From NCBI RefSeq assembly GCF_006149045.1, contig NZ_VBSN01000023.1, positions 1 to 64,000 on the forward strand: a stretch of DNA of 64,000 nucleotides, given 5' to 3'. Positions 8,499-17,062 of the stretch are shown in pieces (the stretch's first letter is position 1; each line of letters begins with the position of its first letter). A program made the position numbers and the translations under genes. Source of the DNA: Dyadobacter flavalbus (lineage in GTDB: Bacteria; Bacteroidota; Bacteroidia; Cytophagales; Spirosomataceae). The notes beneath the pieces are model-generated. The model saw nothing but the letters and a program-made list of their open reading frames with translations, was not told the origin of the DNA and did not search any database.

Positions 8499-9416
8499 TT
8501 AACCGGCATTTGATTGTTCCGGAATGTTTTCCAGAACCCATTTTTCCAGATTACTGAATCCGTCCGGTCTCTTTTTTCGCCACATTTGTGCAGATTTTGC
8601 ACATTGGAAACTTTGCAGAAAGTGCCTTTTCAGTGCTTCATTGGACAGCAACTGAACGGGTAGAGGAAAATTTTTCAGCATTTCTGTCGGAATTTCAGCA
8701 GCAGTCAGCATTTGCAGTGCTTTTCGGTTTCTTGCTTTATGAAGGAAAAAAACCTGACCCAGTTTAACCGGATCGTGCAAAAAACCCGATTTTGGCTGAT
8801 AGGAAAATTTGTTGACCCCTTCGCTTACAGGCTGTAATCCGGATTTATCGTAATCAAGTCCTTTTACTGTATTATTCCAGATTTTGAGCTGCGGATAAGC
8901 CGGGATAACAAAAGGCAGCCCCTCATTGCCAAAATGAATGGCCGTCAGATCGTCACTTAACAGCTTACATCCGGCTTTGATAAACGCGGCGGCAGTTGTC
9001 GATTTTCCGGCACCGGGCGCACCCATAAAACACCATGCTTTATCTCCTACCTGAACAGCACTGGCATGTAGTAAAAAGTAATTCTTCTGAAACAGAATTA
9101 GTCCAAGCGCTTCACTGACGGTAAAGAGACTGAGAAGATTCGGATCTTCACAAAATGGCATGATTGTAAGAAACTTCCCGGAACTTGCCTTGAACCCGGC
9201 TATATTTTCCCAGTGCAAATACAGATTTTCATTCTGATCTTTTCCAAAATCAGCTTTGACCCCTCTTCTGTGAATCTGTGTTGATTTCAGCTTTGGAAAC
9301 CCAAATTGCGCAACATGAATGTGAAGATCGTAATCTGCGGTTGTTTTTACTTCACTCAGTTCCGGCAGCCGGATTTCGGAAAATATATTCAGGCCGTATG
9401 CAATATAGGAATACAT
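8499..9416 (-). CDS. HPr kinase-like serine kinase of RiPP-type cassette
   Basis: A 305-residue protein related to the C-terminal domain of HPr kinase. The segment FLLHASAVQVGDKAW resembles the HprK LHGSAV region. Walker A GAPGAGKSTT is near residues 132-141, and LLSDDL near 153-158 provides the catalytic aspartates. HprK-like kinases in lasso-peptide clusters (for example the paeninodin system) phosphorylate the precursor peptide, and others belong to PqqD-associated systems; the substrate here is unknown. The first ~110 residues are not like HprK. Start set at ATG 9414-9416; a TTG three codons upstream is possible. It follows the B2 gene after 12 bases. Confidence 0.75.
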   Translation of the reverse strand: MYSYIAYGLNIFSEIRLPELSEVKTTADYDLHIHVAQFGFPKLKSTQIHRRGVKADFGKDQNENLYLHWENIAGFKASSGKFLTIMPFCEDPNLLSLFTVSEALGLILFQKNYFLLHASAVQVGDKAWCFMGAPGAGKSTTAAAFIKAGCKLLSDDLTAIHFGNEGLPFVIPAYPQLKIWNNTVKGLDYDKSGLQPVSEGVNKFSYQPKSGFLHDPVKLGQVFFLHKARNRKALQMLTAAEIPTEMLKNFPLPVQLLSNEALKRHFLQSFQCAKSAQMWRKKRPDGFSNLEKWVLENIPEQSNAG

Positions 9417-9428
9417 GTGTGTCAATAG

Positions 9429-9869
9429 TTATGTCCAGGCCCAGAGACGATGATATGAAACCGATTCGGGCCACTTGCCCATGATAACGGTTCCGTTGTT
9501 TTCAACCCATGCATGCGCTTCAAAATGCTTTGCAGGATTTACTTCTATGCCGATCTCAAGCGTCAGAAACGGTGCCTTTCGCAGCAGGTATTTGGTAGCA
9601 AGTGCACGCGGCAGACAAAGCAGCTCAAATGGCAGCAGGTTGGCCGCCGTATCCACAGCCCAGACGGTGAGTTCAATCTGCTGCTGTGAAACTTCCTTTA
9701 CTGTGCTTGTACTGGTAATCCAATGGAATACTTTCCGGAAGGCTGCAAACGGCAATAATGCAAGGCCGGCTTTGATCAGGGAAAGGCATATAACCGATTT
9801 GAGAAAGATCACCTTTCCGTTATAGCTCAGATTTTTCCATCTGTTTATGAATTTACCCGATTTGCCCAA
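9429..9869 (-). CDS. Lasso-peptide B2-like transglutaminase-fold protein
   Basis: A 146-residue protein of the Transglut_core3 type (PF13471), the family of lasso-peptide leader peptidases (McjB C-terminal domain, or stand-alone B2). Cys85 lies in LLCLPRALATKYLL and His119 in HFEAHAWVENNG, which are the family's Cys and His signatures. The third catalytic residue (Asp) cannot be placed with confidence. The N-terminal 40 residues are hydrophobic and basic. The only usable start is TTG at 9867-9869, since an in-frame stop lies four codons upstream. It starts five bases after the PqqD-like gene stop. Leader-peptide cleavage is inferred from family only. Confidence 0.75.
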   Translation of the reverse strand: MGKSGKFINRWKNLSYNGKVIFLKSVICLSLIKAGLALLPFAAFRKVFHWITSTSTVKEVSQQQIELTVWAVDTAANLLPFELLCLPRALATKYLLRKAPFLTLEIGIEVNPAKHFEAHAWVENNGTVIMGKWPESVSYHRLWAWT

Positions 9870-9874
9870 AGTGA

Positions 9875-10141
9875 CTATTTAATAATTTCAACCAGTTTCT
9901 CAGACATCAGATCTTTAAGCAGCACATCAACATCGTTTTTACATGTTTCTGTGTCTACATCATATTCATTAATAATGACTTCACAAAGTGCATCCATTGT
10001 CTGCGGCCCTTTTTCAAGTGTATCCCAAATCAGGACGCCCACTTCATCAAGCCCGTAATAAGCGCCTTTGCTATGGTTCAGTATGACCGTTTCACCCGCA
10101 ACTTTGGACGAAATCTGATCTGATGTCAGCTGATATTTCAT
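9875..10141 (-). CDS. PqqD-family peptide chaperone (RRE)
   Basis: An 88-residue PqqD-like protein. The pattern VILNHSKGAYYGLDEVGVLI followed by WDTLEKG is the usual family core: a beta hairpin with 'YYGLDEVG', then helices. Such RiPP recognition elements bind leader peptides and hand them to the tailoring enzymes; stand-alone B1 proteins do so in lasso clusters. It is the first gene of a minus-strand cassette with a B2-like protein, an HprK-like kinase and a nucleotidyltransferase. A -7 like element TAACTTTG lies 46 bases upstream. No precursor gene is recognisable next to it. Confidence 0.82.
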   Translation of the reverse strand: MKYQLTSDQISSKVAGETVILNHSKGAYYGLDEVGVLIWDTLEKGPQTMDALCEVIINEYDVDTETCKNDVDVLLKDLMSEKLVEIIK

Positions 10142-10459
10142 GATTCCGGATTATTCTTATTTGAAAACTACCGTTTTCTGTATCTTACAAAGTTAAAAAT
10201 TTTAATAACTTCCTGTTAAACTTTATTCCCTGCGCCCAATGTTATGCAGCACAGCAATCAGTCAGAAAAGCGGAATATCCTGAAAGAAACTGCAACATTA
10301 ATCACAAAAAACCAGTTAATGTCATAACAATCAGGATGGCTTGCAAGAAATTCTCCCATGGCGGCAGTTGAAGTACAAAAGGTGCATTTCAATTTTCAGA
10401 TGAATTTGGAACTTTTATAACCGGCATGTCTTTTTCATCATGATTTTAAAAGTTGTTTC
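10142..10459. other. Divergent intergenic region without recognised gene
   Basis: A 318-base gap between the PqqD-like gene (minus) and the flavoprotein gene (plus). It should hold promoters for both. I translated the minus strand here: only very short frames occur (12, 18 and 33 codons). None has a good ribosome site or a lasso-type precursor pattern. No RNA gene or repeat was seen. Confidence 0.5.
10188..10195 (-). promoter_or_regulatory. Possible -7 element of PqqD cassette
   Basis: TAACTTTG on the minus strand matches TAnnTTTG, 46 bases before the pqqD-like ATG. No TTTG element is found at the usual distance, so support is partial. Confidence 0.35.
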
Positions 10460-11722
10460 ATGCAGATTGCAATAGTTGGCGGAGGCGCTTCCGGATTTAT
10501 GGCAGCCATCAGCGCCGCAGAAAATTACCCGGATGCAAGGGTTCTTATTATTGAGAAAAACAGGACGGTACTTAATAAAGTCAGGATTTCCGGCGGCGGA
10601 AGATGTAATGTCACGCACAATCCGTCTGACTTGCGGTTCTTTATAAAGAATTATCCGAGAGGAGAAAAACTGTTACGCAAGCTTCTTGGCCGTTTCGATG
10701 CTGCCGCAACGATCAGCTGGTTTGAAAAGCGCGGAGTAAAATTGAAAACAGAACCGGACGGACGCATGTTTCCGGTTTCCGATTCTTCCCAAACGATTAT
10801 TGATTGCTTTCTAAAAGCAGCCAGGAATGCGAATGTTGAAATTCGTACAAGCGTTTCAGTAAAGTCATTTTCAAAGATCACAAATGACACGCAGCAGGGA
10901 TTTCTATTGTATACCGACCAGAATGAAACCATCTATGCGGACCGCCTGCTGATTGCAACAGGTGGTTATCCGAAACCTGAAGGATTTGGCTGGCTCCGAT
11001 CGCATGATCACGAAATTGTTTCCCCGCTTCCTTCCCTTTTTACTTTTAATACGCCGGATAATGATTTGCTTCCGCTTGCAGGCGTTTCCGTTCAGGATGC
11101 GCTTGTAAAAATTTCCGGTACAAAGCATGAATGGCGCGGGCCGCTGCTGATTACGCATTGGGGATTCAGCGGGCCGGCAGTTCTGAAATTATCAGCCTGG
11201 GGCGCACGTGATCTGGCGGAAAAAAATTATCATTTTACATGCAGGATAAACTGGCTGCCGGACTTCAACGAGCAACAGGTTCGTGAAATCCTGATTCAGG
11301 AAAAAGTCAAAACGCCCAGGCAGCAGATTACTTCGCATGCAAGGTTCGGCATTCCGCTGCGCCTATGGAAGGCCTTTGCAGAAAAAGCGGAAATCAACGA
11401 AAACTTGCGCTGGTCGGAAGCGACCAACAAATCATTGAATAAACTAACGGAACTGCTGACAAACAGTCAGTTTGAAGTAAAAGGAAAAACGACTTTCAAA
11501 GAAGAATTTGTTACTTGCGGGGGAATTTCCCTAGCTGATGTAAAGCCGGAAACACTGGAAAGTAAAAGTGTTCCCGGATTGTTTTTCTGCGGCGAAGTGC
11601 TGGATGTAGACGGCATTACAGGCGGTTTCAATTTCCAGAATGCGTGGACGACCGGCTATATTGCAGGCTTGCACATCGGCGCTGAAAACGTTATTGAGCC
11701 ATTGCATCAAAATAAGCTCTGA
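10460..11722 (+). CDS. NAD(P)/FAD-dependent oxidoreductase, HI0933/YhiN family
   Basis: A 420-residue flavoprotein. The Rossmann motif GGGASG (residues 7-12) binds FAD. The segment RISGGGRCNVTHN, the middle HWGFSGPAVLKLS and the C-terminal FFCGEVLDVDGITGGFNFQ are diagnostic of the HI0933/YhiN family (related to BaiN). These are cytosolic flavoproteins whose physiological reaction is mostly unassigned. Length is typical. The ATG at 10460 begins the conserved region directly. Its last 32 bases overlap uvrC on the other strand. Confidence 0.88.
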   Translation: MQIAIVGGGASGFMAAISAAENYPDARVLIIEKNRTVLNKVRISGGGRCNVTHNPSDLRFFIKNYPRGEKLLRKLLGRFDAAATISWFEKRGVKLKTEPDGRMFPVSDSSQTIIDCFLKAARNANVEIRTSVSVKSFSKITNDTQQGFLLYTDQNETIYADRLLIATGGYPKPEGFGWLRSHDHEIVSPLPSLFTFNTPDNDLLPLAGVSVQDALVKISGTKHEWRGPLLITHWGFSGPAVLKLSAWGARDLAEKNYHFTCRINWLPDFNEQQVREILIQEKVKTPRQQITSHARFGIPLRLWKAFAEKAEINENLRWSEATNKSLNKLTELLTNSQFEVKGKTTFKEEFVTCGGISLADVKPETLESKSVPGLFFCGEVLDVDGITGGFNFQNAWTTGYIAGLHIGAENVIEPLHQNKL

Positions 11723-13499
11723 CCTTCTTTGCACGGTCAAGTCCGATCAGTTCTGTGAGCGTTTCCACTGAACTTTCCCGTATTCCGCGTACAGAACCAA
11801 AATGTTTCAGCAGCTTGGCTGCAGTTACTTTTCCCACTCCGTTGACGTTTTCCAGCTCACTGATCAGGCTTCCTTTGCTTCGCTGGTCGCGATGGAAAGT
11901 AATGGCAAACCGGTGCGCTTCATCGCGGATCTGTTGAATCAGTTTCAGCGATTCCGATTTTTTGTCAATGTACAAAGGCAATGAATCTTCCGGAAAATAT
12001 ATTTCTTCCAGTCTTTTTGCAATACCTATGATCGGGACCTGGCCATAAATTCCCAGGCTTTTCAATGCATCGCAAGCTGCTCCGAGCTGCCCTTTGCCGC
12101 CGTCAATAACAATCAGGTCCGGCATGGGCTGTTCTTCTGCAATCAGCCGCAGATAACGACGTCCAACGACTTCGTTCATGGAAGCAAAGTCGTTCGGGCC
12201 GATAACCGTTTTGATATTAAAATGCCTATAATCCTTCTTAGACGGTTTACCGTCTTTAAAGCAGACCATTGCCGAAACAGGATTCGTACCCTGGATATTG
12301 GAGTTATCAAAGCATTCAATATGCCGCGGAAGCGTTTTCAGCTGCAAATCCGCTTTCAGTCTGATCAGAACACGGTCTTTTTTAGATGAAGTTGCGGTAT
12401 TTTCCACTTCTCTCCTTTCCGCTTTTTCCCTGCGGAAATACATCACATTTTTCATGGACATATCCAGCAGTTTTTTCTTGTCACCGATTTGCGGCACGGT
12501 AATTTCCAGCCGCATTTCAAGATCGGGTTTCAGGTTTGAAATCAGCTCTTTAGCTTCGGAGCCGTAAGTAGCACGCATTTCCACGATCATCATGGCCAGT
12601 ATATCCGCATCGCTTTCGTCCAGCTTTTTCTTAACTTCAATGGTTTGCGCAGCAACCATATAACCCTGTTTTATTTTCATAAAATTCAGGTAAGCCGCTT
12701 CTTCGTCCGAAACAATGGTAAGCACATCGATATTTCCGATCCTTGGATTGATAACCGTAGCCTTGCTCTGGAAATTGGAAAGATGCTCGATTTTGGTTTT
12801 CCAGGAATGTGCCTTTTCAAATGCCATCTGTTCCGCTGCTTCAAGCATTTTTTCCTTGAAATACTGCTGAGGCAAAGACAGATTTCCTTTTAAAATATGA
12901 TGAATCTGTTCAATTTCCGCATTATACTCCTTTTCACCCTGCAAACCTTCGCACGGGCCTTTGCAGTTGCCGATATGATATTCCAGACAAACCTTGAATT
13001 TCTTAGCTTCAATATTTTCCTTGTTCAAAGGAAGCTGGCAGGACCTGATCTGATACAAGGATTTGAACATGTCCAGCAACGTGTACATGGATCGCAGATT
13101 TGCAAAAGGCCCGTAAAAAGTACCTTTTTTACGATCGAGGTTGCGCGTCGGGTAAACGCGTGGAAAAGGCTCATCCGTAACGCAGATGAACGGATACGTT
13201 TTATCGTCCTTGAGCAGGATATTGAACTTGGGCTGAAGCTGTTTGATCAGCTGATTTTCGAGCAGCAGCGCATCCCATTCACTTAATACAATGGTATATT
13301 CAATACGCCTGATCTGACTGACGAGACGCTTTGTTTTACGGTCATGCTGATTGGATTTCAGAAAATAACTGGAAACCCGGTTACGCAGACTTTTGGCTTT
13401 GCCGACATATATAACTTCTCCGGTTTCATCAAAATACCGGTATACACCGGGCTCAAGAGGAATTTTGGAAAGTTCTTCTTTATAATTGAATTCAGACAT
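11691..13499 (-). CDS. uvrC: Excinuclease ABC subunit C
   Basis: A 602-residue nucleotide-excision-repair nuclease. The N-terminal GIY-YIG domain starts with PGVYRYFDETGEVIYVGKAK, and a central UVR-like region follows. The RNase H-like domain carries CFDNSNIQGTNPVSAMVCF with its catalytic aspartate. The C terminus has paired helix-hairpin-helix motifs (NVNGVGKVTAAKLLKHFGSV). Together these make the 3' and 5' incisions around damage recognised by UvrAB. Length and domain order are normal. Start is ATG at 13497-13499. The 3' end overlaps the convergent flavoprotein gene by 32 bases. Confidence 0.96.
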   Translation of the reverse strand: MSEFNYKEELSKIPLEPGVYRYFDETGEVIYVGKAKSLRNRVSSYFLKSNQHDRKTKRLVSQIRRIEYTIVLSEWDALLLENQLIKQLQPKFNILLKDDKTYPFICVTDEPFPRVYPTRNLDRKKGTFYGPFANLRSMYTLLDMFKSLYQIRSCQLPLNKENIEAKKFKVCLEYHIGNCKGPCEGLQGEKEYNAEIEQIHHILKGNLSLPQQYFKEKMLEAAEQMAFEKAHSWKTKIEHLSNFQSKATVINPRIGNIDVLTIVSDEEAAYLNFMKIKQGYMVAAQTIEVKKKLDESDADILAMMIVEMRATYGSEAKELISNLKPDLEMRLEITVPQIGDKKKLLDMSMKNVMYFRREKAERREVENTATSSKKDRVLIRLKADLQLKTLPRHIECFDNSNIQGTNPVSAMVCFKDGKPSKKDYRHFNIKTVIGPNDFASMNEVVGRRYLRLIAEEQPMPDLIVIDGGKGQLGAACDALKSLGIYGQVPIIGIAKRLEEIYFPEDSLPLYIDKKSESLKLIQQIRDEAHRFAITFHRDQRSKGSLISELENVNGVGKVTAAKLLKHFGSVRGIRESSVETLTELIGLDRAKKVRAYFDAMAQ

Positions 13500-13559
13500 T
13501 TAATTTTTGATTGTCTGGACAATGGAAATGAATTTGTCCAATAAGTTACACAACCCTTT

Positions 13560-14693
13560 TCACCTATTTGAAAAAAACAACCTCACCAAATGAAAAGTTG
13601 CGTCTTTAACAAGGTCAAATGCATCTTTTTGTGCAACATTCAGATCCATTGGCCGGTTTATGACGGATACAGCATAAGTCATACCAGCAGCACGGACCTG
13701 TTCGGGAGTTATCTGCAAAGTACCGCAAACAACGGCCAGCGGAACGTTGAATTTCCGGCAATAATCGGTAAGGCCTTTTACTAATTTACCGCTAAGCGTC
13801 TGTTCGTCCACTTTGCCTTCGCCGGTAATCACCAGATCCGCATTTTCAATCAGCTGCGTGATACCGGATTGCTCCATTACAATGCTTGTTCCGTCTTTCA
13901 AAACTGCATTCAGGAACCATAAACAACCGGCCCCAAGCCCGCCCGCTGCACCTGCACCCGGATTCCGGCTTACATCTTTCCCGAAAGTTTCAGAAGCAAT
14001 TGCTGTAAGATTTTTCAGACCTTCATCCAGCTTTTTGACCATTTCGGGACTGGCTCCTTTTTGCGGACCGTAAATGTATGCGGCTCCGTTCAGTCCGGTC
14101 AGCGGATTGGTTACATCGCATGCAACCGTTATGCTGACATTGTTCAGCCTTGGATCCGCATGTGCGGAATCAATGAATTTTATCTCATTAAGAGAAGCGC
14201 CGTTAGGCTCAATAAGATGTTTTTCCTGATCATAAAACCGAAAACCCAGTGCAGCCGCCATACCCGTTCCGCCGTCCGTAGTTGCACTTCCTCCGATTCC
14301 CAGAATAATTTCCTGAACACCCTGATCCAGCGCATTTTTTATCAGTTCGCCGGTTCCGAATGTATTGGCCAGCATCGGATTATGTTCTTCCACTGTAAGA
14401 AGGCTCAGTCCGGAAGCCGCAGCCATTTCAATGAAAGCAGTCTTTTTATCCGCTGAAATTCCGTAAGAAGCTTTTATCAATCTGCCAAGCGGGTCCTTCA
14501 CATCGGCCTTTATGCTGGAACCGGAAGCCTGCCTGGTTAATATTTCGGCAGTTCCTTCACCGCCATCCGCAAGCGGAACGGAAGTAACACTCGCATCCGG
14601 GTAAGCAAGTAAAATCCCTTTTTCTATTGCGCTGCAAACCTCAGCTGCTTCCAGCGAACCGCGAAATTTGTCGGGTGCAACAAGAATATTCAT
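13560..14693 (-). CDS. Glycerate kinase (GarK/GlxK family)
   Basis: A 377-residue glycerate kinase of the class that phosphorylates D-glycerate with ATP. Family signatures are the N-terminal MNILVAPDKFRGSLEAAEV, PLADGGEGT near residue 43, GIGGSATTDGGTGMAAALG near 135, and VITGEGKVDEQTLSGK in the C-terminal half. Whether the product is 2- or 3-phosphoglycerate cannot be told. It lies between PBP1A upstream (17-base gap) and uvrC downstream. The TTTTCACCTATTT after the stop is not a clear terminator. Confidence 0.92.
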   Translation of the reverse strand: MNILVAPDKFRGSLEAAEVCSAIEKGILLAYPDASVTSVPLADGGEGTAEILTRQASGSSIKADVKDPLGRLIKASYGISADKKTAFIEMAAASGLSLLTVEEHNPMLANTFGTGELIKNALDQGVQEIILGIGGSATTDGGTGMAAALGFRFYDQEKHLIEPNGASLNEIKFIDSAHADPRLNNVSITVACDVTNPLTGLNGAAYIYGPQKGASPEMVKKLDEGLKNLTAIASETFGKDVSRNPGAGAAGGLGAGCLWFLNAVLKDGTSIVMEQSGITQLIENADLVITGEGKVDEQTLSGKLVKGLTDYCRKFNVPLAVVCGTLQITPEQVRAAGMTYAVSVINRPMDLNVAQKDAFDLVKDATFHLVRLFFSNR

Positions 14694-14710
14694 AATCAGG
14701 GCACATTATA

Positions 14711-17011
14711 TTAAAATAACACACCTTCATCATCCGAGCGGGACGGCGGAACATAAGTATCGGTACTGTCCGAAACAACACCTCCGCCGCATTCTCTGAC
14801 ATAATTTTCAGGCTTGTTGAACGGCCCTTTGCGGTATTGCACCAAAGATTGATCGTTATAAACTTTCTTCATAAAAATTCCCCAGGCAGGCATTGCAATC
14901 CGTCCGCCCTGGCCCAGTTCTATGGTACGGAAATGAATACTGCGGTCTTCACCGCCCACCCAGATGCCGGAAACCAGATGCTGCGTCATACCCATAAACC
15001 AGCCGTCGGAGTAATTGGATGTTGTTCCGGTTTTTGCAGCGATTTCATTTCCTTCAGTAACACCGTATTGTTTCAACCGTCCCGCAGTTCCGCCCGGATC
15101 TTCCACAGCACCACGCATCAGGTACAGCATATTATATGCCATATTTTCACTGATTTCCTGATTTTGTTTCTGAAAAAATTCCTGTAAAACGTTTCCGTAA
15201 CGGTCTTCAATACGCAGGATAGTCATAGGTTCTGTACGATGACCGCCATTTGCAAAGGCGCAGTAGGCACCAACCATTTCATAAACAGATACGTCGCTGA
15301 TTCCCAGACAAAGCGAAGGCACTGCCTGCAGATTACTTGTAATGCCCAGTTTATGCGCATAATCCACAACTGTTTTGGGACGTACCATTTTCATCAGGTA
15401 CGCACTGACCGTATTCACAGATTTTCCAAGTGCCTGCCTCAGCGACAATGCCTGATAGGAATATTTATTATTGGAATTATGCGGAGACCAGCCGCTCGGA
15501 GCACCGTCGGACGGGCCGAAGTAAACCGGCTGATCCGTAACATGATCACAAGGTGTCAGGAAATTCTTGTCAAGCGCAGAAACATAAACAAACGGCTTGA
15601 ATGTAGAACCCGGCTGACGGGAACCCTGCTTGACATGATCGTATTTGAAGTATTTGAAATTGATCCCTCCTACCCAGGCTTTTACATGTCCGTTTCTTGG
15701 ATCCATTGACATCATACCTGCGCGTAAAAAACGCTTATAATAACGAATGGAATCTATCGGGCTCATGGTTACTTCTTTTTCACCGTTCCATGAGAAAACC
15801 TTCATTTTATAAGGCTTCTTCATAATTCTCCATGCTTCCTCTTCGCCGAGGTCTCTTTTAAGCGAAATGAAATGAGGCGATTTCCGGACAGCTGAATTAA
15901 TGAATCCCGGGATTTCCTTGCCATTTTTATCTATCCACGGATCACGGCCTTTCCAGTGCGCGTCAAACAGTTTCTGCTGCTGTTTCATATGCTCCGTCAG
16001 CGCCTCTTCCTGATACCGCTGCATGCGTGAATCGATGGTCGTGTAAATCCTCAGTCCGCTTGTATAAAGGTCGTAAGTTTCGTCATGCTCTTCATTGTAG
16101 ACCTTGATCCAGTTTTTAAGATAACCGCGCATGGATTCCCGGAAATACGGCGCCAAACCGGTATTATGGCTGTCAACCGTAAAATTCAATCCCAGTGATT
16201 TTTCTTTATAGCGGTCGAATTTATCCGTAGACAGATAATCGTATTTCATCATCTGGCCAAGAACGATATTCCTGCGGTTCAAAGCATTTTCAGGAAAACG
16301 GAGCGGATTAAAGAGCGTCGGATTCTGAAGCATGCCGACAAGCAGTGCAGCTTCCGGCACATTCAGGTCCCAGGCTTCCTTGTTGAAATAAGTTTTGGCC
16401 GCCACCTTGATACCATAGGTATTGTTCCCGAACGAAACCGTGTTCAGGTACATTTTCATGATTTCCTGCTTGGTATATTTCCGTTCCAGAATCACGGCCA
16501 GAATCCATTCTTTCGTTTTGGCAATAACGATTCTGACCAACGGAATTTTCCCCAGAATGCCTTCAAACTCTTCAGAACGGGTATTGAAAAGGTTTTTTGC
16601 AACCTGCTGCGTTAAAGTACTGCCGCCGCCGGAACTGGAATTTCCTGAAACAATTCCTTTGAAAACACGCAGCAAACTTCTCGGGTCAATTCCGGAATGG
16701 TTTACAAAACGCGCATCCTCGGTCGCTATAAGCGCATTGATCAGATTCGGTGAAATCTGTGCGATGTCAATGGAAATCCGGTTTTCAAAAAAATACTTGC
16801 CCAGCGATTTGCCGTCTTCACTGATCAGTTCGGATGCCAGTTCGCTTTTCGGGTTCTCAAGTGTTTTCAGATCCGGCATTCCTCCGAAAAGCCAGAAAAA
16901 ATTGAAACTTACGGCAACAATGTAGAGTATAACAAGACCCAGCCCAAATGCAACAAACCGCCAGAGGCGAACAATGCTGCGCCGGTACTTTCCGGGTTGT
17001 AATTCAATCAT
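14711..17011 (-). CDS. Penicillin-binding protein 1A (bifunctional)
   Basis: A 766-residue class A PBP. One membrane helix (about 20-43) anchors it. The GT51 glycosyltransferase domain follows with catalytic Glu98 in ATEDARFVNHSGID and GGGSTLTQQVAKNLF at 128-142. The transpeptidase domain carries STFK (469-472), SVN (531-533) and KTGTT (660-664). It polymerises and crosslinks peptidoglycan outside the inner membrane. Start is ATG at 17009-17011. An exact -7 element TATCTTTG lies 31 bases upstream in the gap after sprE. The C-terminal tail is Asp/Ser-rich. Confidence 0.95.
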   Translation of the reverse strand: MIELQPGKYRRSIVRLWRFVAFGLGLVILYIVAVSFNFFWLFGGMPDLKTLENPKSELASELISEDGKSLGKYFFENRISIDIAQISPNLINALIATEDARFVNHSGIDPRSLLRVFKGIVSGNSSSGGGSTLTQQVAKNLFNTRSEEFEGILGKIPLVRIVIAKTKEWILAVILERKYTKQEIMKMYLNTVSFGNNTYGIKVAAKTYFNKEAWDLNVPEAALLVGMLQNPTLFNPLRFPENALNRRNIVLGQMMKYDYLSTDKFDRYKEKSLGLNFTVDSHNTGLAPYFRESMRGYLKNWIKVYNEEHDETYDLYTSGLRIYTTIDSRMQRYQEEALTEHMKQQQKLFDAHWKGRDPWIDKNGKEIPGFINSAVRKSPHFISLKRDLGEEEAWRIMKKPYKMKVFSWNGEKEVTMSPIDSIRYYKRFLRAGMMSMDPRNGHVKAWVGGINFKYFKYDHVKQGSRQPGSTFKPFVYVSALDKNFLTPCDHVTDQPVYFGPSDGAPSGWSPHNSNNKYSYQALSLRQALGKSVNTVSAYLMKMVRPKTVVDYAHKLGITSNLQAVPSLCLGISDVSVYEMVGAYCAFANGGHRTEPMTILRIEDRYGNVLQEFFQKQNQEISENMAYNMLYLMRGAVEDPGGTAGRLKQYGVTEGNEIAAKTGTTSNYSDGWFMGMTQHLVSGIWVGGEDRSIHFRTIELGQGGRIAMPAWGIFMKKVYNDQSLVQYRKGPFNKPENYVRECGGGVVSDSTDTYVPPSRSDDEGVLF

Positions 17012-17041
17012 AAATGATAGGGTATTTTAATTGTAAACGGA

Positions 17042-17049
17042 CAAAGATA
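17042..17049 (-). promoter_or_regulatory. Possible -7 element upstream of PBP1A
   Basis: TATCTTTG on the minus strand, 31 bases before the PBP1A ATG and just past the sprE stop. No good TTTG element at 17-23 bases, so it may be a weak or secondary promoter. Confidence 0.35.
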
Positions 17050-17062
17050 CGATTTCAGACAG

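Noticed and set aside
10258..10359. A 33-codon minus-strand frame upstream of the PqqD-like gene as possible RiPP precursor
   Set aside because: No ribosome site, no leader-like conserved residues and no lasso core features (leading Gly, ring Asp/Glu at 7-9, Thr at -2). It looks like a chance frame.
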